Shown in pieces: positions 8,862 through 17,207 of a stretch of 64,000 nucleotides of DNA; within the stretch, counting starts at the first letter, position 1, and every line of letters starts with the position of its first letter. The notes beneath the pieces are model-generated. The model was not told where the DNA came from and ran no database searches. It saw nothing but the letters and a program-made list of their open reading frames with translations. This DNA comes from SFLA01 sp045595785 (GTDB lineage: Bacteria; Bacillota; Clostridia; Oscillospirales; CAG-382), in contig JAZOBE010000009.1 of NCBI GenBank assembly GCA_045595785.1, positions 30,058-94,057 on the forward strand. Direction: 5' to 3'. Position numbers and translations under genes: made by a program.

Positions 8862-10493
8862 ATGGCAGAGCTTAAAAACGGGGCTGTTAAGACCCCTGTG
8901 GTTACTATAGTTATGGATGGTGTGGGACTTTGTCCCCGTACGGAGGGTAACGCTGTTGCCGCCGCAGACACACCTACTTTAGATATGCTTATGGCGTCCT
9001 ATCCCACCTTTTCACTTAAAGCCCACGGCACTGCCGTTGGTCTTCCCTCTGACGACGATATGGGTAACAGTGAGGTTGGTCATAACGCGCTGGGCGCAGG
9101 TCAGGTGTTTGCCCAGGGCGCAAAGCTGGTTTCCTCCGCTATTGAAAGCGGCAAGCTTTTCGCAAGTGACAGCTGGAAGAAGGTAGTTGCAAACGTTGGT
9201 GAAAACGGCACCCTTCATTTCCTCGGTCTGTTTTCCGATGGTAACGTTCATTCTCATATCGACCATCTGAAGGCGCTTATCGAGAAAGCAAAGGCAGACG
9301 GCGTTAAGAAGGTAAGAGTTCACATCCTGCTGGACGGACGTGACGTTGGCGAGACCAGCGCCCTTGATTACGTTGACCCCTTTGAGGAATTCCTTGCTTC
9401 TCTGTGCGACGAGGGCTTTGACGCACGTATTGCATCCGGCGGCGGAAGAATGGTTATTACTATGGACAGATACGAGGCTAACTGGTCTATGGTTGAAAAG
9501 GGCTGGCACACCCACGTTCTGGGCGAGGGCAGACAGTTTGCATCCGCACACGAGGCTATCGTTACCTACCGTGAGGAGACAGGAAAGATCGACCAGGATC
9601 TTCCTCCCTTCGTTATTGCCGAGAACGGTACTCCCGTCGGCACCGTTGAGGATGGTGACAGCGTAGTATTCTTTAACTTCCGCGGTGACAGAGCTATTGA
9701 AATATCCAAGGCCTTTGACGACAAGGATTTTGATAAGTTTGACCGTGTACGCAACCCCAAGGTTGTATACGCAGGCATGCTTGAATATGACGGAGATGCT
9801 CATATCCCCTCCATGTTCCTTGTATCTCCTCCCGAAATTTCCAACACCATGGGTGAATTTCTTGCTCAGCAGGGCGTTAACCAGTACGCGCTGAGCGAGA
9901 CACAGAAATACGGCCACGTTACCTATTTCTGGAACGGAAACAGAAGTGGCAAGTTTAACGAAGAACTTGAGACTTACGTTGAAGTTCCCTCTGACGTGGT
10001 TCCCTTTGAGCAGCGCCCCTGGATGAAGTGCGCAGAGATAACCGACCTGCTTATTGAAGCTCTTGAAAGCGGCAAGTACGGATATCTCCGTGTAAACTTC
10101 CCCAATGGCGATATGGTAGGACACACCGGCTCCTTTGCCGCTACCAAGATCTCTATGGAAGCGCTGGATCTGTGTCTGGCACGTATCCTTAAGGCTGTTG
10201 ATAAGGCAGGCGCGGTTGCGGTAATTACCGCAGACCACGGCAATGCCGACGAAATGTACGAATACAACAAGAAGAAGGGCGCAGTTGCTCTTAACGAGGA
10301 CGGCACCCCCAAGGCAAAAACAAGCCATACTCTCAACCCCGTTCCCTGCATTATTTACGATAACACCGGCAGAAACGATTACGTTTGCGTAGAAGGCGAA
10401 TACGGTCTGGCAAACGTAGCGGCAACCGTTGTTACTCTGCTTGGTTATGAGCCCAAGGAAATGTGGGAAAAGTCTATGATAAATATAAAATGA
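8862..10493 (+). CDS. gpmI: 2,3-bisphosphoglycerate-independent phosphoglycerate mutase
   Basis: This glycolytic enzyme interconverts 3- and 2-phosphoglycerate using two manganese ions and a phosphoserine. The 543-residue protein shows the metal site MDGVG (D19), the phosphoserine loop DDDMGNSEVGHNAL (S70) and the C-terminal metal motif ITADHGNADEM. It is about 30 residues longer than the usual 510. AGGAG lies 10 bases before the ATG. It is monocistronic here, whereas in many Firmicutes it is clustered with gapA, pgk, tpiA and eno; pgk and tpiA are 52 kb away in this window. Confidence 0.96.
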   Translation: MAELKNGAVKTPVVTIVMDGVGLCPRTEGNAVAAADTPTLDMLMASYPTFSLKAHGTAVGLPSDDDMGNSEVGHNALGAGQVFAQGAKLVSSAIESGKLFASDSWKKVVANVGENGTLHFLGLFSDGNVHSHIDHLKALIEKAKADGVKKVRVHILLDGRDVGETSALDYVDPFEEFLASLCDEGFDARIASGGGRMVITMDRYEANWSMVEKGWHTHVLGEGRQFASAHEAIVTYREETGKIDQDLPPFVIAENGTPVGTVEDGDSVVFFNFRGDRAIEISKAFDDKDFDKFDRVRNPKVVYAGMLEYDGDAHIPSMFLVSPPEISNTMGEFLAQQGVNQYALSETQKYGHVTYFWNGNRSGKFNEELETYVEVPSDVVPFEQRPWMKCAEITDLLIEALESGKYGYLRVNFPNGDMVGHTGSFAATKISMEALDLCLARILKAVDKAGAVAVITADHGNADEMYEYNKKKGAVALNEDGTPKAKTSHTLNPVPCIIYDNTGRNDYVCVEGEYGLANVAATVVTLLGYEPKEMWEKSMINIK

Positions 10494-10536
10494 GGAACGA
10501 GGAATGTGACGCGATGCGTTTCACGCACCGCTAAAT

Positions 10537-10620
10537 GAGGAATTATTGTTGATTTTTGTTCCACGGAACAAAAATCCTCCTTCATTCATCATTTATCCTT
10601 TATCATTTCTCATTTATCAT
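10537..10620. repeat. Short palindromic repeat, family B, copy 1
   Basis: A near-perfect 26-base palindrome (10551-10576, arms GATTTTTGTTCC/GGAACAAAAATC) lies between TTGTTG on the left and CCTCC plus several CATTTATC-like repeats on the right. A second copy with the same flanks but a different stem sequence lies at 37704-37779. The M50 protease gene starts 15 bp further on without a clear ribosome-binding site. Confidence 0.6.
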
Positions 10621-10634
10621 TTCAATTTAATGCT

Positions 10635-11348
10635 ATGATTATCAACTATATCCAACAATACCTTGCCGGCGGAGATATTTACGATATACTCATCTTCGCG
10701 GCAATAACACTTACTGCCTTGCTGTTCTCTCTTACGGTGCACGAGTGCGCCCACGGCTGGATGGCACATTTATGCGGTGACGATACCGCTTATATGAACG
10801 GCAGAGTTACATTAAATCCCATTGCTCATCTTGACCCGTTGGGTGCTTTGATGATGCTGTTTGTGGGATTCGGCTGGGCAAAGCCTGTGCCGGTCAACTT
10901 CCGCAATCTTAACAAACCGAAAAGAGATATTGCGCTGGTTTCCCTTGCGGGCCCCGTTTCCAACCTGATTATGGGATTTGTGTTTACCGGCGCACACACC
11001 GCTATATATGCCTTTGCCACCTATTCGGAGACAATGCAGGTCATATACTCCGCATTTTATATTGCGGCGGTGCTGAATATCGGTCTTGCTGTGTTTAACC
11101 TTATACCCCTGCCCCCTCTGGACGGAAGCAAGGTGCTTGCATGCCTGCTCCCGCCCAACACCGCGGCAAAATATTTGATGTGGGAAAGACACTTCCGCTT
11201 AATTATGCTGGTGCTTATTCTGGGACAAAGACTGCCATATATCGGTGATATTATCGATAAGCTGTGGCTTCCCGTGGATATGGTACGAAGCAGTATTATA
11301 AACGGTATGGAATTACTGTTTGATTTATTCTGGAAGCTGTTTCTGTAA
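10635..11348 (+). CDS. Site-2 protease family (M50) membrane metalloprotease
   Basis: The 237-residue polytopic membrane protein has the zinc motif HECAH in its first hydrophobic segment (about residues 37-41). A second active-site segment, LIPLPPLDGSKV (about residues 157-168), supplies the third metal ligand. NPIAHLDPLG and FGWAKPVPVN are typical of the YwhC-like branch. Such proteases cut substrates within the membrane; the substrate is unknown. The scpA start follows 3 bases after the stop, so the genes are translationally coupled. No clear Shine-Dalgarno is seen upstream, where repeat family B ends. Confidence 0.9.
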   Translation: MIINYIQQYLAGGDIYDILIFAAITLTALLFSLTVHECAHGWMAHLCGDDTAYMNGRVTLNPIAHLDPLGALMMLFVGFGWAKPVPVNFRNLNKPKRDIALVSLAGPVSNLIMGFVFTGAHTAIYAFATYSETMQVIYSAFYIAAVLNIGLAVFNLIPLPPLDGSKVLACLLPPNTAAKYLMWERHFRLIMLVLILGQRLPYIGDIIDKLWLPVDMVRSSIINGMELLFDLFWKLFL

Positions 11349-11351
11349 ATA

Positions 11352-12071
11352 ATGGAAGAAAAAATATTAAAGATCGAGCAATACGAAGGTCCTCTTGACC
11401 TGCTGCTTGCACTTATACAAAAGCATAAGATAGATATATTGGATATACCCATATCCGATATCTGCGAGCAATACATTGAATATATCGAAACGCTCCAGTC
11501 CCAGCAGATGGAGGTTACGGGTGAATTTATAGTTATGGGCGCCACCCTTATGCTTATAAAATCCCGTATGCTTCTTCCCCGTGAAGAAGGGGAGGAAGAC
11601 CCCAGACAGCCTCTTGTTGACGCGTTGCTTGAGCACCGCAAGGCAGAGCTGGCGGCAGTAATACTTAAGGACCGTGCAGACGAATATTACAACCGTTTCA
11701 CCCGTGAGCCGGAGGAGTTGCCTCCCGGCAGTTATTCCAGACTGCACCCCGTTTCTCTTTTGGTGGAGGCGTTCATCCGAATGGGCACCCGTATTCCCGA
11801 GGAGGGTGAGAAGGGTCAGCCTGCGCTGTTTGAAAAGCTGGAAAAGGAGCGGTACTTCACCGTTGACGAAAAGGTGCTTCACATCGCAAAGCGAATGTCA
11901 AGATTTAAGCGATGCGCCTTTACCGTGCTTTTTGACGATTGCGGCGGCAGAGGTGAGATCATCGCCACCTTCCTTGCACTTCTTGAGATGGTGCGTGACG
12001 GTGCGGTTATGGTAAGCAGAGACGAAAACGAAGAAATTTATCTTGAAATAATGCCGGAGGAGGAAGAATAA
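11352..12071 (+). CDS. scpA: Segregation and condensation protein A
   Basis: This is the kleisin subunit of the SMC-ScpAB complex that compacts and segregates chromosomes. The 239-residue protein opens with the typical EGPLDLLLALIQKHKIDILDIPI segment that contacts the SMC neck. A winged-helix-like C-terminus (TFLALLEMVRDGAVMV) contacts the SMC head. The length fits the family. It lies 3 bases after the M50 gene and directly before scpB, the conserved Firmicutes arrangement. Confidence 0.95.
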   Translation: MEEKILKIEQYEGPLDLLLALIQKHKIDILDIPISDICEQYIEYIETLQSQQMEVTGEFIVMGATLMLIKSRMLLPREEGEEDPRQPLVDALLEHRKAELAAVILKDRADEYYNRFTREPEELPPGSYSRLHPVSLLVEAFIRMGTRIPEEGEKGQPALFEKLEKERYFTVDEKVLHIAKRMSRFKRCAFTVLFDDCGGRGEIIATFLALLEMVRDGAVMVSRDENEEIYLEIMPEEEE

Positions 12072-12074
12072 AAC

Positions 12075-12632
12075 ATGAATATATCTGAAATTTCTGCGGC
12101 ATTGGAGGCGGTGCTGTTCGCTTGCGGCGCACCCGTACAAAAGGAAAAGCTGACAGAGCTTTTTGACCTGACGGGGGACGAGCTTACCGAGGCGGCAGAG
12201 CATCTGCGTGAAAAATTAAACGACGGAGAAAGCGGTATACAGCTTATTTATCTTGACGGAGCGTATCAGCTTTGCACCAAAAGCTGTATGGCAGACCTTG
12301 TCCGCAAGGCCCTTGAAATGAAGAAAACTCCGCCACTTTCCAAAGCGTCACTTGAGGTGCTGGCAATAGTTGCATATAACCAGCCCGTTACAAGATCCTT
12401 TATCGAGACTGTCCGCGGTGTGGATTCGTCCTACGTTGTAGGCGCGTTGATGGACAAGGGGCTTATCTGCGAAAAGGGTTATCTTGATGCGCCCGGCAGA
12501 CCTACCCTTCTCGGTACGGGAGACAACTTCCTGCGCTGCTTTGGCTTGGAAAGTCTGGACGAGCTGCCCGATACGGGCGTTCTTATGGCGGAAAGCGAAA
12601 CTGTAGGGAGCTTGATTCCGGAGGACGAATAA
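12075..12632 (+). CDS. scpB: Segregation and condensation protein B
   Basis: The 185-residue winged-helix protein dimerises on ScpA. Recognisable segments are the N-terminal ISAALEAVLFACGAPV and the central SLEVLAIVAYNQPVTRSFIE followed by a GRPTLLGTGDNFL motif. The gene starts 3 bases after scpA and ends on the base before the DUF2953 start, so the block is one operon. Confidence 0.95.
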   Translation: MNISEISAALEAVLFACGAPVQKEKLTELFDLTGDELTEAAEHLREKLNDGESGIQLIYLDGAYQLCTKSCMADLVRKALEMKKTPPLSKASLEVLAIVAYNQPVTRSFIETVRGVDSSYVVGALMDKGLICEKGYLDAPGRPTLLGTGDNFLRCFGLESLDELPDTGVLMAESETVGSLIPEDE

Positions 12633-13262
12633 GTGGTCGCTTTGTATATTATTCTTGGTATCATCGCGATTTTTTGCTTGTTTCTTTGCCTGCGCGCAAA
12701 GGTTACCGTGGCATGGTGCAACGATCTGTTTGTGCGTGTGGGTTTGGGCCCCGTATCCTATGAATTTGCGTTAAGCGATTTCAAAAAGGAAAAAAGCACG
12801 GAGGAAAAGAAGCCTCCTGCCGAAGCAGAGAAAAAAGCAAAAAAGAAAAAGACAAAAAAGAAGAAAACAAAAGAAAAGAAAAATGTCCCCTTTACCGAGC
12901 AATTAAAGTTTTTCTATGAGCTTTTGGTTGCCGTATACAAGCATTTCGGTAAAAAGATACGGGTGGATAAATACGTGCTCAAGGTTTCCGTCGGCACCGA
13001 CGACCCTGCACAGACCGCAGTTTTATACGGCGCGTTAAGCGGAGTTATGGCAAATATCACCGCTTTGATATTAAAATTCAACCACAAGAAAAACGCACGG
13101 ATATATTCCGAGTGCAAGCCGGATTTTTTAAGCGGCAGTATGGATATATACGCGGATATCGGCGGCTCGGTAATGCTGTGGAATATATTGATAACCGGAA
13201 TATGCCTGCTGTTTATCTGGCTGAAAAAGAAACTGAAAAAGAAAAAAACCGCGCAAAAATAA
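12633..13262 (+). CDS. DUF2953 membrane protein (YtfI-like)
   Basis: The 209-residue protein starts with GTG, immediately after the scpB stop and 9 bases after GGAGG. It has an N-terminal membrane anchor (residues 4-22), a lysine-rich linker (about residues 50-80, runs of KKKKTK) and a DUF2953 core ending in a second hydrophobic segment and a lysine-rich tail. In other Firmicutes DUF2953 proteins precede gerW/ytfJ, and here gerW follows after a repeat insertion. The role is unknown; context suggests envelope or spore function. Confidence 0.85.
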   Translation: MVALYIILGIIAIFCLFLCLRAKVTVAWCNDLFVRVGLGPVSYEFALSDFKKEKSTEEKKPPAEAEKKAKKKKTKKKKTKEKKNVPFTEQLKFFYELLVAVYKHFGKKIRVDKYVLKVSVGTDDPAQTAVLYGALSGVMANITALILKFNHKKNARIYSECKPDFLSGSMDIYADIGGSVMLWNILITGICLLFIWLKKKLKKKKTAQK

Positions 13263-13273
13263 CAAAAATCCTA

Positions 13274-13556
13274 TGAACGCGGAGTATTCGGCGCAGAAGA
13301 AATCTTTTACGAGCGGAATCTCCACCCCACAAAACCGAAGGTTTTGCGGGGAACCCCGGGAGCTGTACAAAGGTACAGCAAGCGAAGTAAAAGTTTCTAC
13401 AAAAACGCAATGCAAATAAATTTTGAGGAAATCCTGCAAGGATTTCTACCGCAAAAATCGTAATTACCACGGACGGTCGGGGACGCCCGTCCCTACCGAT
13501 TACCAAAATCTTTTAGTGTGTGCGTTTTTGGTTCTGCGTTGAATAAACGCGTTCCG
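13274..13556. repeat. Composite intergenic repeat E2
   Basis: The outer inverted ends share GAACGCG...ATTC...CGCAGAA (left from 13274; right, inverted, to about 13556). The inner CAAAAACGCA motif is at about 13400 and its inverse at 13521-13530. The left end carries the long hairpin (arms around AATCTTTTAC and GTAAAAGTTT) interrupted by an H hairpin (13323-13358). The core has a GAAATCC/GGATTTC hairpin and a GGACGG...CCGTCC palindrome (about 13471-13496). It fills the gap between the DUF2953 gene and gerW, a pair that is normally contiguous. Confidence 0.8.
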
Positions 13557-13578
13557 GAATATAAGGAGTTACTGCATT

Positions 13579-14040
13579 ATGAAAGATATACCTCTCAAGC
13601 AAATAATCGAAGCATCTCTTTCCAAGATCGGCTCTGTGGCTGACGTTAATACCGTAGTAGGCGACCCTATTACTATTGACGGCGGTATAACCATCGTGCC
13701 TTTTTCCAAGGTATCCGTAGGCTTTGCCTCCGGCGGTGTGGATTTTGACGGAAAGAACTCCCCTCCCGAAAGCAACCCTCACTTTGCAGGCGGTAACGGC
13801 GCCGGTGTAAGCGTGGTTCCTCTGGGATTTTTGCTTATACAGAACGGTGAGGTCCGTATGCTTGACCTGAAGAACCCCGCATCCTTTGAGTATGCGCCTC
13901 AGGACCCTGTAAGCAAGACCATTACCGCTGTTAACTCGCTTATTGATAAAGGTCCCGAGCTGGTGCTTAAGATAAAGGATATTATTTCCTCCAACGCTCC
14001 CGCCGCAGAGGAGACCGTTCCCGAGGAAACTCAGGAATAA
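13579..14040 (+). CDS. gerW: GerW/YtfJ family sporulation protein
   Basis: The 153-residue protein carries the family's signature order: VVGDPITIDGGITIVPFSKVSVGFASGG, then NPHFAGGNGAGVSVVPLGFLLI, then a hydrophilic C-terminal tail. GerW (YtfJ) is a forespore-expressed protein of spore formers required for normal germination in Bacillus; homologues occur across Clostridia. AAGGAG lies 10 bases before the ATG. Its stop overlaps the rluB start (TAATG). Presence of this gene implies a sporulating ancestry, not proof of sporulation. Confidence 0.9.
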   Translation: MKDIPLKQIIEASLSKIGSVADVNTVVGDPITIDGGITIVPFSKVSVGFASGGVDFDGKNSPPESNPHFAGGNGAGVSVVPLGFLLIQNGEVRMLDLKNPASFEYAPQDPVSKTITAVNSLIDKGPELVLKIKDIISSNAPAAEETVPEETQE

Positions 14041-14738
14041 TGGAGAGAATACAAAAATATATTGCCGCCTGCGGTGAGTATTCCCGACGGGCGGCTGAAA
14101 AAGAGATTCTTGCAGGCAGAGTTACGGTTAACGGCGTGAAGGCGGAGATAGGTATGTCCGTTTCCGACAAGGACGATATCCGTATCGGGGGAGTTCCCCT
14201 TAAAAAAGAGACCCAAAAGGTTACGGTCATGCTGAATAAGCCTATGGGTTACGTTACCACCATGAGCGATGAATTGGGCAGAAAAACGGTTTCCGACCTG
14301 ATTGACCTGCCTTACCGCCTGTATCCTGCAGGCAGACTGGATAAGGACAGCGAGGGTCTGCTTATAATGACCAACGACGGTGAGCTTGCAAACCGTCTTA
14401 CCCACCCGAGGACAGGCAAAAAGAAGATATACCACGTTTATTTGCGGGGAAATATCGAAAACAACGCGCTGGATTCCCTCCGTGCCATGCGGATGCTGGA
14501 CGATGAAAAGATAAACCCCGTGGGAGTGGAGCTGATAAAGCGTTCCCCCAACGGAAGCGTTGTTAAATTTGTACTTACCGAGGGCAAGAACCGACAGATA
14601 CGCCGTATGTGCGAAAGCGTTTGTCTTACCATAACCCAGCTTAAGCGTGTGCAGATCGGCTCGCTCCATCTGGGTGAATTAAAGACGGGTGAATACCGCC
14701 GTCTTACAAAACAGGAAATAGGAGAGCTTCTTAAATGA
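14040..14738 (+). CDS. rluB: rRNA pseudouridine synthase, RsuA/RluB/RluF family
   Basis: The 232-residue enzyme isomerises a uridine in rRNA. An S4 RNA-binding domain spans about residues 1-60 (GEYSRRAAEKEILAGRVTVNG). The catalytic domain carries AGRLDKDSEGLL with the catalytic aspartate and ends with the family motif EGKNRQIRRMCE. The exact target nucleotide cannot be told from sequence alone, so rluB is the most probable of the related names. It overlaps gerW by 1 base and yhbY by 4 bases. Confidence 0.92.
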   Translation: MERIQKYIAACGEYSRRAAEKEILAGRVTVNGVKAEIGMSVSDKDDIRIGGVPLKKETQKVTVMLNKPMGYVTTMSDELGRKTVSDLIDLPYRLYPAGRLDKDSEGLLIMTNDGELANRLTHPRTGKKKIYHVYLRGNIENNALDSLRAMRMLDDEKINPVGVELIKRSPNGSVVKFVLTEGKNRQIRRMCESVCLTITQLKRVQIGSLHLGELKTGEYRRLTKQEIGELLK

Positions 14739-15037
14739 TAACCACAAAACAGCGCGCATACCTGCGCTCACTTGCAAACACTCTTCCTGCACTTTACATT
14801 GCAGGAAAGGGCGAGGTTACCGAAAATCAGATACGCACCTTTGCCGACGGATTGGAAAAGAAAGAGCTTATTAAAATATCCGTGCTGGAGACCAGCCCTT
14901 ATACCCCCAGAGAATTGTGTGATATTCTTGTGGAGGAAACAGGCGCAGAGCCCGTGCAGGTTATCGGAAGAAAGATAGTGCTGTATAAGCAGGTGAAGAA
15001 TAAAGAGAACAGAAAAATAGAACTGCCGGTTAAATAA
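14735..15037 (+). CDS. yhbY: YhbY family RNA-binding protein (CRM domain)
   Basis: A 100-residue single CRM-domain protein associated with large ribosomal subunit assembly. Typical elements are the N-terminal QRAYLRSLANTL, the GKGEVTENQI loop and the RELCDILVEETGAEPVQVIGRKIVLYK C-terminal half. The start overlaps the rluB stop (ATGA). In many Firmicutes yhbY (yqeI) is followed by nadD-yqeK-rsfS; that order holds here but is interrupted by repeat E3. Confidence 0.92.
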   Translation: MITTKQRAYLRSLANTLPALYIAGKGEVTENQIRTFADGLEKKELIKISVLETSPYTPRELCDILVEETGAEPVQVIGRKIVLYKQVKNKENRKIELPVK

Positions 15038-15067
15038 TAACTCACGGCTACAATAATTAAAAATCCG

Positions 15068-15382
15068 AAGGACGCAGGATATTTGGCGGGGTCCCCGAAA
15101 ATCGAAGATTTTTGGGGTGCCTTTGGCGCAGAAAACGTCTTTCGCGAGCGTGGCGTAGTAACCTACGACTAGCGAAGCGAAAGCGGTTACAAAAACGCAA
15201 AACAAATAAATTTGCAGGAAATCCTGCAAGGATTTCTACCGATAAAACCGTGAGAAAAACGGACGGTCGGGGACGCCCGTCCCTACGGTTAACGAAACCT
15301 TTTAGTATGTGCGTTTTTGGTTTCGGGGTCCCCGCAAATCGAAGATTTGTGGGGTGACTTGTGCGGCAAATAGGCGCGTCCC
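15068..15382. repeat. Composite intergenic repeat E3
   Basis: A full-length copy. The left end starts GGACGCAGGATATTTGGC and holds an H hairpin at 15088-15119, then the long hairpin (CTTTCGC...GCGAAAG). The core has a GAAATCC/GGATTTC hairpin and a GGACGGTCGGGGACGCCC-type palindrome near 15265. The right end is inverted CAAAAACGCA followed by a second H hairpin (15325-15356) placed inside the terminal repeat. It ends 9 bp before the nadD-yqeK start codon. Confidence 0.85.
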
Positions 15383-15391
15383 AAATGTATT

Positions 15392-16450
15392 ATGAGAATA
15401 TTAATATTCGGAGGAGCCTTTGACCCTCCCCACCAAGGTCACGTTAATGCGGCGAAAGCGGCGTATGACCGAATAAAGCCCGATATTTTCTATATTATCC
15501 CTGCCTTTGACCCGCCGTTGAAGGATGCTCCCGTTACCCAAAGCAGCCACAGAATGAATATGTGCGCGCTGGCTTTTGGAGATATACCCAACGCGGTGGT
15601 TTCGGATATTGAGATAAAGCGTGGGGAAAAGAGCTATACCTATATAACTCTGGCAGAAATAAAGGAAAAGCACCCCGAAAGCGAAATTTTTCTGCTTGTG
15701 GGCGCTGACCAGCTTGAGCAGTTTGAGAAATGGGCGCGTTACGAGTATATTCTTGAAAACTGCACCCTTTGCGTTGCAGGCAGAGGCGAAAAGGAAATAA
15801 ACAAAAAGTACGAAAAGGTTATTCTGTTGGAAAACGAGAAAACCGATATATCCTCCACCGAAATTCGGGCAGGTGTGCGGGATAAGCTTCCCGAAAAGGT
15901 GTATGAATATATAAAGGAAAAGGGGCTTTACCGCGGAAACCACGTTGAAGGGGTTATTAAGTACGCGGAGATGCTGAGGGCGGATTGCTTCCCTCACCTT
16001 GATAAAGCCGACGTGTTTACCGCCGCCTCTATGCACGACAGCACCAAGGGACTTGACCAGCAGGCGATATTTGAAAGCCACGGTGTGGAGATTGACAGCG
16101 ATATGAAAAATTCCCCTGCGGTGATGCACGCATTTACCGCCGCACTGAATATGGAAAAGCAGGGGGAAAAAGAGAGCGTTGTAAACGCTGTCCGCTACCA
16201 TACAACCGGCAGACCGAATATGACGGATATTGAAAAAGTGGTTTTTATTGCCGATTATATCGAGGAAAACAGGCGGTACGACCATTGTGTCCGTATGCGG
16301 AACGAATATCTGAAGCACCGCGGAAGCACGGATATAAACAACATGATAAAGCAAATACTAAATTCCACCGTACAGCATCTTGAGGAAAAAGGGGATTTTA
16401 TTCACCCTCTTACCTTGCAGGCGATGGAATATTATAAACAAGGAGAATAA
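15392..16450 (+). CDS. nadD: Fused NadD-YqeK: nicotinate-nucleotide adenylyltransferase and HD-domain Ap4A hydrolase
   Basis: Two enzymes are in one 352-residue frame. Residues 1-183 are NadD: GGAFDPPHQGH nucleotide-binding motif and ISSTEIR near the end; it makes NaAD from NaMN and ATP. Residues 184-352 are YqeK, an HD-domain diadenosine tetraphosphate hydrolase, with H184, H215-D216 (MHDSTKG), H246, H270 (RYHTTGRPNM) and D288. In Bacillus these are separate neighbours, yqeJ and yqeK. No Shine-Dalgarno is visible because repeat E3 ends just upstream. rsfS follows 4 bases later. Confidence 0.93.
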   Translation: MRILIFGGAFDPPHQGHVNAAKAAYDRIKPDIFYIIPAFDPPLKDAPVTQSSHRMNMCALAFGDIPNAVVSDIEIKRGEKSYTYITLAEIKEKHPESEIFLLVGADQLEQFEKWARYEYILENCTLCVAGRGEKEINKKYEKVILLENEKTDISSTEIRAGVRDKLPEKVYEYIKEKGLYRGNHVEGVIKYAEMLRADCFPHLDKADVFTAASMHDSTKGLDQQAIFESHGVEIDSDMKNSPAVMHAFTAALNMEKQGEKESVVNAVRYHTTGRPNMTDIEKVVFIADYIEENRRYDHCVRMRNEYLKHRGSTDINNMIKQILNSTVQHLEEKGDFIHPLTLQAMEYYKQGE

Positions 16451-16454
16451 ATAA

Positions 16455-16796
16455 ATGGCAGAAGTTGCATTACAGGATAAGATTGCCGCAGTTGCTAAAG
16501 AAGCACTTGACAGCAAGAACGGACAAGATATAAAGGCGTTGCACGTTGCGAAGCAGACCGTGCTGGCAGACTGGTTCGTGCTGGCGACGGGTACGTCAAA
16601 CACACATATAAACACCCTTGCAGACGAGGTTGAGTTCAAGGTAAAGGAACAGCTTGGTGTTGACCCTATCCGCACCGAGGGCAGAGGAAATAATATGTGG
16701 ATATTGGTGGACTACGGCTCTGTTATAGTTCACGTGTTTACAAAAGAAGGCAGAGAGTTCTATAAGCTTGACAAGCTCTGGGCAGATATCAAGTAA
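16455..16796 (+). CDS. rsfS: Ribosomal silencing factor RsfS
   Basis: A 113-residue RsfS/YqeL/Iojap protein. It binds ribosomal protein L14 on the large subunit and blocks subunit joining when nutrients are low. Visible family segments are ADWFVLATGTSNTHINTLAD and WILVDYGSVIVHVFTKEGREFY. AAGGAG overlaps the end of nadD-yqeK, and the spacing of 4 bases implies one operon. Confidence 0.95.
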   Translation: MAEVALQDKIAAVAKEALDSKNGQDIKALHVAKQTVLADWFVLATGTSNTHINTLADEVEFKVKEQLGVDPIRTEGRGNNMWILVDYGSVIVHVFTKEGREFYKLDKLWADIK

Positions 16797-16802
16797 ATTG
16801 TA

Positions 16803-17142
16803 GGAACGCGGCTATTTAACGCAGATCCAAAAACGCAAAAATTTATATAATTTCTGTTCAGCAAATTTCCGGTTGTAGGGACGGGCGTCCCCGAAGCGCA
16901 CCCCACAAATGCTAATTCGCATTTGCGAGGACCCCGCTCCGACGCCCCGCATTCCCGCAGCCAAATAAGGTAAATTTTTGTAGAATAAATCTACAAAAAT
17001 TATTTCACATGCGTTTTTGTAACCGCTTTCGCTTCGCTAGTCGTAGATTACTACGCCACGCTTGCGAAAGACGTTTTCTGCGCCAAAGGCACCCCAAAAA
17101 TCTTCGATTTTCGGGGACCCCGCTAAATATCCTGCGTTCTTC
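16803..17142. repeat. Composite intergenic repeat E4 (inverted relative to E3)
   Basis: A full-length copy in the opposite orientation to E3. The left end reads GGAACGCGG...CGCAGATC then CAAAAACGCA. The core holds a GGGACG palindrome split by an H hairpin (16899-16936) and a terminator-like hairpin (AATTTTTGTAGA/TCTACAAAAATT, about 16970-17000). The right end has TGCGTTTTTG, the long hairpin, CGTTTTCTGCGCC and a second H hairpin (17090-17122), then ATATCCTGCGTTC. It lies between rsfS and leuS. Confidence 0.85.
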
Positions 17143-17207
17143 AGACTTTTGGGTTTTACAGCCGTGGCTTGCCCTTGCAATTTGATTATTATTTTCAGGT
17201 GATATAT

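Noticed and set aside
15112..15357. 81-codon frame in repeat E3
   Set aside because: It translates the repeat (long hairpin, GGGACG palindrome); similar frames occur in other copies.
16797..17207. T-box riboswitch upstream of leuS
   Set aside because: No T-box sequence (TGGNACCGCG) or specifier stem was seen; the space is accounted for by repeat E4.
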